Assembly: GCA_963556145.1 (NCBI GenBank)
Contig: OY744463.1
Location: 6,076,001 to 6,140,000 of the forward strand
Direction: 5' to 3'
Origin: Hygrocybe punicea
Taxonomy: Eukaryota; Basidiomycota; Agaricomycetes; Agaricales; Hygrophoraceae
Length of the DNA stretch: 64,000 nt
Shown: piece after piece, positions 51,386 through 62,426 of the stretch
Position numbering within the stretch: position 1 is the first letter of the stretch
How the letters are laid out: each line of letters starts with the position of its first letter
Notes under the pieces: model-generated
The model's input: only the letters and a program-made list of their open reading frames with translations
Database searches by the model: none
Told to the model about the DNA's origin: nothing
Made by a program: the position numbers and the translations under genes

Positions 51386-52522
51386 TAGGCAATGACATGG
51401 GTATACCCGCAGGTGTCCTGAGGCCAACCCGTACCCAGACCTGCTCCAACCCGTACCCGTCTACCCACGGGTCTTTTTTCAGCGGGTAGATGGCGGGTAG
51501 CGGCGGGTCGGGTACGGGTATTGACCCGCGCAGGAAACCCGGCGGGTTCCAGCCCACATCTACCTCGCGTCGCTGACACGCACGTCAATTGACGTGGCAC
51601 TGTGCAAACGCGAGGAGTGGGGGGGCTGGGAACCACGCGACGGGTTGGGTTCTCGTGGGCGAGAGACCCTCCCCCATCGTATCCATCTCCTCATTCCCCG
51701 CACCATCTCCCATTCTCCCCTCCCTCTCATCCTCCTCCATCGTTGTGTACGCGTCAGCTCGCGTTTCGACGCCGTTTAGCCTTGGCGTTCGCAGTTGCGG
51801 CATCTGGACGGCGGCATCGTGATTGTGGGCGCGTGTGGGCATGTACTTGGGGGGGGGAACGGGGTCTGGGGCGCGTTTGGGCACGTTCTGTTGCACGGGC
51901 ATGGGCTTTGGGGCCTGTGTGGGCGTCAAATGGTCGGGTGTTGTGAGACCGCGGTCTGGGACGCGTTTGAACGCGTTTTCTTGCACGGGCGCGGGGTTTG
52001 GTGCTGGGGTGGGACTTGAGACGCATTCGGACGCGTTTTGCAGCGGGGACGGTGTGTTTGGGGCTGACACGGGCGCGTGATGTGTCTCCCGTTGGGTTTT
52101 GGGCACGGGGGTTCGCGTTGGGGCACTATTTGATGACGGGGTGTCATGCAACACGGTTGCTGTTGCTTCTTGCAGTGGGCGTGTAGGGACGCGGTTTCAC
52201 GCGAGGATGGGGCCGTTTGGCAGGCGGTTGGTGTTGTGTTGCCACGGAAGTGGTGGCTATCGGCTTCATCTGTGTTGTCGCGGATGCGTGCGTGCGTGGG
52301 GCAGCCTGTGGGGGCGCGGATGCATTGCTGGGTCTCGTTGTTGACGCCGGTATTTGTCGTGAAGCTGTGTGGCTCTGTTTGGGCTGGTACCTGCGGGTAT
52401 ACCAAGACCCGCAGTCACGGGTACGGGTTTTGCCCGGGTCCAAAAAAGGTAACCCGTACCCGTACCCGGCAGTACCCGTACCCGCAACCCGCGCGGGTTA
52501 CCCGTACCCGTGTCATTGCCTA
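51386..52522. mobile_element. Non-autonomous hAT element hAT-5 carrying a captured gene fragment
   Basis: Starts TAGGCAATGACATGGGTATA, ends TACCCGTGTCATTGCCTA; target duplication tatatgag at 51378-51385 and 52523-52530. Both subterminal regions are dense ACCCGT/GGGTAC repeats. Palindrome CACGTCAATTGACGTG at 51581-51596. The middle contains a minus-strand ORF like the 48380-50248 product. The flanks join into an open minus-strand frame (MDGEDLHIHEVQWAPRF... to SVCPKGVHMWW), unrecognised. Confidence 0.9.
51585..52154 (-). pseudogene. Captured fragment of the small-LTR-element ORF inside hAT-5
   Basis: 189-aa frame with NASECVSSPTPAPNPAPVQE, RVPDRGLTTPDHLTPTQAPK and DAAVQMPQLRTPRLNGVETR then ADAYTTMEEDEREG. 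The 48380-50248 ORF reads NASQRVPTSPPAQESTPPLQ, RVSDRESTTPAPVPSQSTPT and DVAVQMSPMRPPKPSNIETR then TGVYANERNEREG in the same order. It represents an internal piece without the N- or C-terminal regions. Unlikely to be functional. Confidence 0.65.
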
Positions 52523-53122
52523 TATATGAGTCCCTTTGCTCTTCCGAAAACCTTGGTGCCCATTGTACTTCGTGAATATGCAGATCCTCTCCATCCATGA
52601 AACGAACGACAAGAAAAAAAGCAGTAAATTCAATCGGATTTGGCATCATAGTAAGCATTCAAAGTGAAAATCCTGACAGATCAAGCTATCAACCCATCCT
52701 GAACCACCGATCGGCACACTACATCATGATGACGAGTTTATGTGGTCACCCATGACTCATTTTCTACACCCTCAATCATAGCCATAATCTTGTCTTGCCA
52801 ATCTCGACCAACCCAAAAAAGAAAAAACCAACCACTGTCATCAGGAAAAGGCCCAGTGTCTTAACCTTAGTGTCTTAACCTTACTTAGTCAGCTTAGCAA
52901 AAATCACTAAGGTGATAAGTGCATTAAGATTAGCGCTAAGCCGGACAAGAACCCTTATTTTAGTATATAATTTACCATTTGCAATAAGAGTGCATTAAGG
53001 TGGATAAGAACATATGTTAGTATTAAGGCATTAATGCAGTGGTAGCCGGCGGATTCATACGCATGGGTGCATCTTTTTTTTCCATCTGCAGGCATATACG
53101 AGACAGCATTGTTGGATTGACT

Positions 53123-53640
53123 GGAGGTTTGTCACTGTGCCCTTCATCCTCCCGGCGGGTTCATATGAAACAGTTTGGTTGAAACGAAGCCAGTTGCTGG
53201 TGGTGGGGAGAGGGTCTACTGTCGTGCGTTATAAGACAGTATTGTTGGAATGGGTTGCTGGTGAGGTGGAAGGGAGGTCTACCGCGCGCCATTTGAACCT
53301 CCTGCGTGTTCATATGAAACAGTTTTGGAATGGCGGGCTCTGGTGTTAGAGATGGAGGGGTCTGTTCGACCATCCTGAATGTTTGACAGCGAGTTCTCTT
53401 GTTGGAGCAGGAGGGGAGGTTTGCCTCGAACCTCCTGCATGTTTGTATGAGAAGGTTTTGGAACGGCGGGCTTTGGCGTTAGAGCTGGAGGGGAGGATGG
53501 CTGCTGTGTCATTCAAACCTCCTGCGTTTTCATATTAGACGGTTTTGGAACGGCGAGTTCTCATGTTGGAGTGGAGTGGAGGTTTGCCGCTGCGCCGTTC
53601 AAACCTCCTGCATCTTCATACAAGACAGATTTGTTGGCTT
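53123..53640. repeat. Degenerate tandem repeat, left arm of Plavaka element
   Basis: About six units with CCTCCTGCRTGTTCATATGA and TTTTGGAAYGGCGGGYTYTGG separated by 70-110 bp. Small ORFs here only read the repeat. Confidence 0.7.
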
Positions 53641-54882
53641 TGGTTATAATACATTTATTTACAACTGCAGAAAGGCTCGTACTTCCCTACCGCATAGATA
53701 TTAGTGTAATCTCCATGAGAAATACATAAAAATGCACTGATCTACGCAATCAAGCCATCATCCCTCCCAATCTGAGGACTGGTGGGCTTCAGAACTTAAA
53801 GAAAAAGAGACTGAGAATAATAAAATGAAAGAAACGAGAAAAACCCACCGTCTAAATCTTTGTAAAAGACGCCGCGCTGCACCTGCAAAATGGTTGTGAA
53901 GCGAACGACGTTGGGGCGGGGCCGGGAGGGGTTGAACCACTTGAATATTCGTTATATAAACGATATTATATTGGTCGCCGGTGACATTGTTGAATACTGA
54001 GTGGTTTGCAGTAAAATTCGACATGTGAGTTGTGAGAGACGTGATTAATGATGATGTAAGCAAATAAAACTTACATCCGAGTCACAGCATCTGACCAACA
54101 GCTACTTCCTCTCCCTCTCAACCTCATCATGCAACTCCATGCCGCCTTTGGTGTGCACCCGGGATTTCGACCTGCCCATCACGCGGCATCTTGCTCATCG
54201 ATTCTTTCACTCCCACATCCGATGCTGCAGCCCTCTCGATTTCGCACAACCATCTACGCCGGTAACCATATGCTTCTCTAATTCCACAGGCATCCCCTCC
54301 TCCGATAATGAGAGAGCGGATATTGAGATGGGTAGGAAATGGCCGTCCAAGTGGCACGATAAGCCAACAGCATACTTGCTGTTCACGTAGAGTTTACCGG
54401 TGTTGGTGGGGTTGTTAGTGAGGCCTGTGGCCTGCCGGGTGCATGATCCAGGATGCAGGTTGGGCCAAACTTGCTTTCTGAGGTTTGGTCCAGGCGTTCA
54501 CACTGTCACCGTGTGCGACGCTCAGCTGGCTGAAGAATCTGGCATTCCTCCTTCCATTCGAACACGTTATTCCCCAACAAGTCTCCACCCCTCCAAACAA
54601 CGGTGAACTCGCCCTCATCGGCCATTCTACACCTGGCTTCCCCATTCGCACTGGGCAAGAGTTCTTGGAGTTTCTTAGTGCCATTCCGGGCCCGGTGCAC
54701 CATTGCCAAAAAACTCCCATCGAAGTCTTCCCTCATTCCCACCTCTCAGCGCTTGCATTCCTAAACCCTCGTCTTCAAGCCTCACACGAGAGGCCTTCTT
54801 TGGCCTTAACGCAAAAGCTCATCAAGGGCCATCCATTTCGGGCACTTCTGGGAAGTCAATAATATTGCCAGTGGGGAATGAT

Positions 54883-57800
54883 TTAATGGAGTTCAGGCGT
54901 CAAAAGATAAAATGCGTGGTGGTCAATATATTTGTTGACATAGAAGGCCTTGAACACATCGAGGGTTTGATGAAATTTTAGAGTTTTCGGCATGAAATCT
55001 TCTCCGAAAACAGGGACAAGATGAGCAGCACGTATTACACAATCGAGATGGATGATTGAGGTCACCGGGGCTCCGGTAGGGTCAACTTCGGGTTGCACAA
55101 TCCAGAGTCCAGTGTCACTGTCTGGTTGTTCTTGAAACTTTGTATACCAATGGACCAGCACACATGGATATGATTTCCCTTCAAAATTGAAATTAAAAAA
55201 GAGGTGAACTCGGACAACATCCATCCCAAGCATCCCTGGGACACCAGGATCACAATTGAGGAAGACGCAATCATAGCGGGCAGGACCTTTCCTCCATGAT
55301 GGAATGGCCCTGATATATTCTCGGCGCATGCCTCCTGGTCCGCTTGGATCGCTGGGTGCATGGAATGTGGCGACAGCAGAGTTGTGGACTCGAATCCTTC
55401 CATCAAATGATGGACATTCAGAAAGGGGGACTTCCGATGAGGAAAGAACATTGTCAGGGTAAATCTGGTCATAAAGGAAACAGCGAATAAGTATCAGAAA
55501 GGTTGGTTGCTGGATTTCAGCCGCAAGACCAGCAATAGATCGTGTTCGGACTGAATATATCGTCCAATGAGAAGAGAAGAAACATCCTGATACTAGTACA
55601 TACCAATTGTTTGTGTCAGGTCAACATATGATGAAACGGGAGGACCATCTACAGCTCTGTCGTCCCCGTCATCACCTGGATCCATGCTTGCAGACTGGAC
55701 GGCACAACCTGCATCATCGAATTGATGTTCAACATTATTTTCGGTCCACTCAGGCAAGTCATCATCATCCGCATCATGGTCCGAGTTGTTCTCGTCATCA
55801 TTTTTGTTGCCAACTTCTTCCTGGCTTCCTGTATATATTTTGGATTCCAGTAATGATTGTGGTAAAAATGCAGATTACTCACTCAATTCAGCAATGGCAT
55901 TGCTCAAACATGTCCCTTCGAGCATTCCGCACTGCGAAAAGTCAATGCGGAGAGCTGCAAGCTTATCAATCCGTTGGTTCATAAGTAACATCTGGCCAAG
56001 TGCCTCATAATGGCTCGATCGACGCCAGGGCTCCTTTACAGCTTTGATGTGTTTTGACTCAGTGATTGAGGAGCAAAGGCCATTAGGTGCCCCATACCGC
56101 AGAATGTTGATAGGATAATGTTTTGCAGAATGTTGTCGGGGAAGACCAAATCCATCAGGACAAACACCAGTTGTCCGAAAAATTTCTCGGAAACGCATGA
56201 AATCTGATAAAGCCCCTTCGAGAAGTTGCATAGATGCTTGGGTGTGGAAGTTATGTCGAGAAATGTAGCAGAAGTCGAGGAGAGCACGAAAGCAACGGAT
56301 CATCTCAGCAGGGACATGACCTTCAATCGCAGAAATATAAACCTGTGGACGTCAGTCCAAAGCATCATGAAGCCGAGACTTCACATACCTTCATTAATGC
56401 TTTAGAGTCATCACCTGTCCATTGCTGAAAATGGCGGCCTTGAGGGAATCGCTGGAGCCCCGCAAATGAAGGAACAAGAGCAATACTAGAAGAAATCGAC
56501 ATCAGAGGACTTGCGGAAATAAGGCACAGAAAGGACATACTGACGATCAATATCGTCCAGGATCTCGTCAGCACGCTTCCTGCCATGTTCATTAACCAGA
56601 TATAATTCCACCCAATCAACAAGGTGGTCTTTGAAGACACCTTTAATAAGTTGGTGGAGGAGATCAGGCGCATGGAGGAGTTGGTCATTTGGGTGTGGAA
56701 GACCAACAGCGAATGACTAGCCCTTTGGTCAGCCCAAATCTCAACAAAAGTCACCATGTACTCACATCGCACCTCCCTGCAATGCCGTACTCTTTCCATG
56801 CAACATCTAACCCAAATTTTTCGATGATCATTGCCGTATGCTCAGGGGTGCAGGAATGCCCATCTTCCTCTAAGTACGGTGCCGGAGAAACACATCTAGA
56901 TTGATATTTGAGATAATGATAGTAGGATGATAATAATGTGCTTATGATGCACACCATCCCAACACGATCAATGCAACGAGTACTTATTCTTGGTAGTCCG
57001 CAATGTAGGGTCCAAGACCATATATTCCACGTCAGAAATAATTATCGGAGCAACGAACAACCTTAGGCTTCTCCATACCAGGCCTAAGCGAGGAAAGAAT
57101 CTTCACAAGTGACGTGTGAAACAAATGTCGCTTGAAATTACGATACTCTTCATTATTTGCATCACTCCTATCAGCTGAAATACAAGTCCATAAGGCAAGA
57201 TCTTAAAGATAGGGAGAGGGAAATGCACCGATTGGAATGGCAAGAAAAGCGATGACAACAACGGCATTCCTATGGCCGCGGCGCACGCTATTATGGACAT
57301 TGCCAATTGACAGATAAAGCAGGTAATATTGTGTATGTCCTGTCGTGACGGAGACCGTTGTCTTATCACTACCCAGGATAATAGGGACAAGTAAGGCACC
57401 GCGATTGGCTGGGTCAGCTGCAAGAATGTCCTGACAACAAAATGAGCATTGTTAGCATCACAAAGCGTGAAATACTCACGGCTTGTTCCCATGACCAGTT
57501 GCCAGACATAAAGTTACTGTATTGTTGCTGACCATTCACATCATAATCTCGTTGGGAGCAAAGTCTATATCACCTGCAAAATCGGGATTTGCAAGGAGAT
57601 TCTTTATAACTTGGTCAGGATCCCGGTACCAGACAGTGTGTTCGGCCATCATCCATGAGGGAGATTGTTCGGGATCAACTTCGTCCTGATAACAAAGTTT
57701 AAACGATTTCCAAGGGACATCTCTGAGAGTAGCCTGATCAATTGTTTTGTACATATCACGAGCATTCTTGAATGGGGAAGTTCCACCCAATGCAATATTG

Positions 57801-58340
57801 GACGCTGCCCATAACTCAAATAATTCGTCAATACAACCTGCCGACATCTGTTCCTTCTTGAAGAGGAATTCCGCTGTCTCGAACTCAACGCGTGAATGAA
57901 AAGGTGTCCAGTCATTTGGCTGGGGGTCATCCCACGCAGGTGGTGGTGTTCCAGGGGGCAGAAAATCACCATTTTCATCACATGGTTTACCTATGACATA
58001 GAGCAAAATCAGTAATAAAACTAAGAGATGAAAAACAAGGAGCAGACAAACCATTCAAATGAGGATGTAGTTCCACAGTAGGCCGTTGGGGGTCTCCCTG
58101 CGACTGAATATCGACTAGATGGTTTGGTAGGTAAGATTCCACGTCAGAGTCTGCAGCTTGTGGTGGAGAAGACGAGCGATCAAAGAGGTCATATGGAATG
58201 GCCGGTGGGGATGGGGTGCAAACTTGGATGATCGGCTCGGGGAGAGGGAATGAGTGTGCATGTTGGGTTTGGACATGCTTTGTGAGACCACCACAATTGC
58301 GAAAAAATCATCTACACCCTGTAAAATTGCAGGGGATGTG
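54883..58340 (-). pseudogene. Plavaka transposase gene, multi-exon, probably disabled
   Basis: N-terminus near 58335 encodes a C2H2 finger, CNFTGCR-stop-FFRNCGGLTKHVQTQH (C-X4-C-X12-H-X4-H), with an in-frame TGA at 58308-58310. Then ELHPHLNG, an intron at about 57990-58050, and GKPCDENGDFLPPGTPPPAW, WTPFHSRVEFETAEFLFKKE, CIDELFELWAASNIALGGTS and WMMAEHTVWYRDPDQVI, all hallmarks of this family. The core has VPIILGSDKTTVSVTTGHT and GNVHNSVRRGHRNAVVVIAF. The C-terminal exon (55329-54883) has LVHWYTKFQEQPDSDTGLWI and IIHLDCVIRAAHLVPVFGED then FYVNKYIDHHAF. Intermediate exons lie in 57500-55350. The cut-and-paste enzyme of the element; the TGA may inactivate it or be an undetected intron or later start. 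Confidence 0.8.
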
Positions 58341-58515
58341 TCGACCATTATTCAACGGAGGCAGAGGCATTAATATTCAGGCTCAGGCTGTTGCTGGCTT
58401 GCTGGTGCCAGTGGGCATGGGACGTCGGTTTATCCAAAGTCAGCAAGTCCGAATAAATAAGACCTAACAACACCTCCAGTTGAACTTTGCCCATTTTGCG
58501 CTCATCACTGCGACT
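58341..58515. promoter_or_regulatory. Shared divergent promoter region
   Basis: About 175 bp separates the transposase 5' end from the plus-strand gene's ATG (58516), so both promoters must overlap here. No clear TATA box. Confidence 0.4.
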
Positions 58516-60712
58516 ATGCCTACTCCCACCGCTGACTCTTCCCGTCTCCAAACACGTGCTAAAAATGTCAATCAGCATCCGGGTGACGTGATTCCAAAGA
58601 GAAAAAGACGTACTAAGGCCGAAATGGCTCAAGCGCGCGAGGAGGAGAGGCTCCGGTTGGAGGCGACAAAAAAGGAGAACGAAGAAAAACTTCAAGCCAT
58701 TGCAAAGGTTGAGAACAAAATCGCAGCAAAGGACAAGCAAGCGGCTGCTGGAATAGCACATCAAAAAGTCAAAGCGACGGTTCAGCCTTCGAGGGAGAAA
58801 AAAAATTCTGTGCAGGTACCCGTTCAAGGACAGGCAAATAAAGTGAGTATAAAACCCTCTGCATATGTTTCGAGGAGCTTACAGGTCGGCTGAGACCAAG
58901 GAAAATGACACGGAGCACCAACCAATGAACAGTGACATCGAGATGGACAGCGAGAATGACAATGATGAAGTTGTTGATGGCTTTGCTGATGGCTTACATG
59001 TCGATGATGGGAGCGCTGCAGACATCAAATCCAGCCAGGAAGAAGAGGAAAAGCCGAGGAAGACAAGGAAAATTCATGGAGAGACGAGGGAGAAAATCAA
59101 GGAGTACAGGAAAAGTGACATCAACTCCGAAGGTGAGAAACTGATTCCAACGTGGACAATAGTCATCATTGATTTTGATGAACGATAAACGTTATCGATA
59201 AACCCCCTTCAGGTGACACTTCCGGCATCAACTGGGAAGTCGTCAGGTGCGTTCTTTACGATCATGCTCGTTCTGAATGCCATCACCTTGTTTTACTATG
59301 ATCTCTGCTACAGCACCGGGGGAAAGCCCACTGGAGTCATCAAGAACTGGAATAAAAAAGTTCACGCCGAATCGTTTGCAAAATCGACGAGCAATGGCAA
59401 AAGCACCACAACTCGCCCAAGCGCTACTCTTGTTCCCGTTGGACTCTCCTCTGGGTCAAGCAGGCACAAAAAGATAGAAAAGCCGTTGAGTCTCATAGAC
59501 TCTAGCGATGAGCAATATTTGGGTTCGAAGGCCCATAAGGAGAAGAAAGGAGCACCTGTTGTTGAAGTTGTAAGCCTTCATGTCCGAATGATTTTGAGTG
59601 CTTATTCTTGAGCAGGACCTTAATTACGTGGAAATCTCAAGTGATTCCGGGCAGCCTGATAAATCTCAGAACCGCTATCTTCCCCATGGCAGTCAAGATG
59701 GTAATGTTTGGCGTCGCATCTTCATTCCAACATACTTTACCTTTGTTGCGGCATACGATGATCCCTGGACAGTTAAAGATAAAGATGCCGTCCAAGCATT
59801 GCAGAAAATTTGGAACCATGTGTACGTCGGCCGTCAAGACAGTGTAGACCGTGACATCCCCCACACTGTTTTGGTGAAAAAAGCAGTTTTTAGAGTGGTA
59901 CATCTGTTCCTTTTAAAGTAATCTATGTCAATAACATTTTCTTGGAGATGTCGCAACGTCTTTGTGAATGGAGGAGTGGTTTCGGCTCCGTGGCCTTAAC
60001 TTTTTTGTCCGCTTTTTATCGAAACAATGAAGGCTTTGAAACGGATGATGCACGTATTGAATTTGCTAGGGACAGGATCGAGAACCTCAAGTTTTTATAT
60101 GAAGTAGCCGAAGGGGATGATGAAACGGTAAGTTTCCATCATTCATTGGGTAAAATTAATCATCATTATTTTTGTAGACTTATTTCGCAGTGATATCATT
60201 TTGCAGACGTTCGCAAGTCATTTTGCATCAATTAAGGGTGCCTTAAGGGTCAATGGACTTCATGCAAGTGAAAGTGAGGCATGCTGTGCGCTTGCGCTAT
60301 CGGCTGCAGCGGTAAGTCTACTTTGATTCTTGACTACATATTCTCAACATCTTAACTAGGCTGAATGAGCATTCAAACTCTGGATCAACGGCTCGATAAC
60401 CATAAAGTCCATCGGCAATGAAGATACTAAGCGCAATAAGAAATTGTCTTTGAAGGTTATCATTAAAATGATAAATGCCTCAACTGGTCAAGAGTCAACT
60501 AGGGAGACCGTCTTCTCAGAGGAAAATTGGGGCCCTGCCACCCGAAACTACCTTTTTTCAATCAAAAATCTTCGTGCAGACACTTTGTGAAAATTTATTT
60601 CCCAGGCCCAGACATACGCTGAAAGAGCTGGTGGCCGCTGCATTGTAGATTCCATCGCTACTTCCAGGAATACAGCAGACAAGCGAGCACTTCTTATTGA
60701 ACGCGACTAAAT
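58516..60712 (+). CDS. Second Plavaka-element gene, multi-exon, unknown function
   Basis: Starts MPTPTADSSRLQTRAKNVNQ. Exon 1 has a basic stretch (PKRKRRTKAEMAQAREEERL) and a coiled coil. Later exons: an acidic region (DSENDNDEVVDGFADG), STGGKPTGVIKNWNKKVHA after an intron 59250-59313, VEISSDSGQPDKSQNRYLPH and RRIFIPTYFTFVAAYDDPWT, CEWRSGFGSVALTFLSAFYR and DDARIEFARDRIENLKFLYE, FASIKGALRVNGLHASESEA, EHSFKLWINGSITIKSIG, and a last exon ending ADKRALLIERD and stop at 60710-60712. Introns carry GT..AG. The order of basic, acidic and globular parts suggests a nuclear protein. No family recognised; a DNA-associated accessory protein or capsid-like partner are guesses. Exon boundaries are approximate. 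Confidence 0.6.
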
Positions 60713-61976
60713 GTAAGTTTTATTAAATCTGACTATTTGGCATTGCACTAACGATACTACTAGTTGGATAGCGAATTTCAACGGTCGGTGTTTATTTATG
60801 TCGCATGGGGGATTCAGTCGTGTCTCACTGATTTGGCGAGCCTTTTTTTTCCCCTTTTTTCCCTTAAATGCGCTTTATTTGCCTCATTACGTCTTGCTTA
60901 GCTGGCTTTGTTTTTTATTATTTACCGCAAATTTTATTTTTCACGCTGCTCTAAATTCCCGCTAAGTCGCTGATACGCAGTCTCTCCCTTTGGGCACGGA
61001 ATCTCTCATATGGTCAATTCTACTTTCCCTACGACTCTTCCGCAGTCCCACGTACATGCAAAACATCAGCGCGCCGCCCGCGACTTGCGCGACTTACGCC
61101 AATCGACGCGCGCGTGACCGCGACATCTTCGCTGTATCTTAACCGCACGACCCGGTCTTAAAACGCTGACACACGACTGTTAAACACGTCCTACACGTTC
61201 GGACACCGAGTCCGATACCAGAAATGTAATTCATCCGGTTTATCTTCGTCTTTTCGCCGACTTTCATGTGATATTCACCGTTATTTCAAATCCTTCCCTA
61301 TTCCATTCCCGTTCCGTCGCTTTCATGCGATATTTCGCTGCCTTTCTATTTCACTCATCCACCCTTTCCCCCTATCCCTTTAGAATATAAAAAGTGTCCT
61401 GTAGTAGAAAATATGCGAAGAAGAACCCAGTTCTCCCCTCTCCACTAGTTTGCGGCTTAAGTTTTAAAAGGATCTAGTCATTCTCACTTGAATCTGCGTC
61501 TCTCCTCATCGCGTACTCTCCGCTATCGTGACCTAAGTCGTAGCGCAGAACCTCCGTCTCATCGCGTCATCGCCACGTATCGCGCTGTCATCTAGGACAC
61601 CCAGCTAAGCCTTCCGATCCTTGTTTATCACTGCGTTGCGACATCGCGTTGTCTTGCAACTCTTCGCGTTTGTTTATTTTATCGCGCATATTATCGCGCA
61701 CTATCGCGTTATTGTCGGGAGTGTCCCCAAGTCTCGTTCGCACCTTTGCGACATTTTTCATCATTTATTATCTCTTTATCCGGGGTCATAGACGTGGAAA
61801 CCGTATCATCGCACTAAGGATGATTAAAAAGTGACTAAGTTGAAGTTAATCACAGGGATTAGCTTTTTTTTCTCTTAGTGGCCTTAGTCATTTTAAGTCA
61901 GTCAAGATGAGCAAAGCTCATTTAAAGGTGGACTAAGCTTATGTAAATGATGGCTAAGGCAACCAGGGTTTTCCTG
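60713..61976. other. Right non-coding arm of the Plavaka element
   Basis: Many CGCG-containing words (ATCGCG, GCGCGC) at 61050-61720, then CTTAGT/GACTAA subterminal words from 61810 to the end. No gene. Confidence 0.5.
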
Positions 61977-62426
61977 ATGGTAACCGTGCCCAAATGCGTT
62001 GAATATCTTGACACCAAAAAAAAAGGACTCTCTGGCAAAAAACGTTGAAAAAAGGGATGAGAAAGATAATGACTCCTAATTAACAATCTTGTCTTTTCAC
62101 CTTGTGTTCTATATTTTCCCTTTACAATCGTTAACCCATACCTCTAAAAAAAATAGCAAGGTGGCCCTTCCCTCTAGTTCTAAAAATCACGTGAATTCCA
62201 GATATAGATGGAATCAGCGCGGTGGGCCAATTCAAACTCAGCTCTACGAGCTTCTGTCGAAGAGCTTGCTCCAGAGAACGAAGGGGTAGTCACGAGCCTA
62301 ATAGGCGGTTTCAAAATGACCTGGAGGTTTTGCTGGAGGAACCTCGGTTAAGGCTCCAGTAGGCTCATGACATCAGCCACGTGCAGATAACTCCAATATA
62401 TTGATATTTAATTTTACTGTACTAAT
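61977..62426. other. Non-coding, nothing recognised
   Basis: Contains CACGTG at 62379 and purine/pyrimidine blocks but no ORF or repeat that I recognise. Confidence 0.4.

Larger units (their letters stand above)
52842..61976. mobile_element. Plavaka-type DNA transposon, two divergent genes
   Basis: About 9.1 kb. Left end CAGGAAAAGGCCCAGTG, right end complement CAGGAAAACCCTGGTTG, flanked by AT on both sides (52840-52841, 61977-61978), a 2-bp duplication. CTTAGTC/GACTAAG words cluster in both subterminal regions, a CACTA-like trait. It contains a Plavaka-family transposase on the minus strand and an unknown multi-exon gene on the plus strand, starting about 180 bp apart. The exact TIR length is uncertain. 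Confidence 0.65.
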
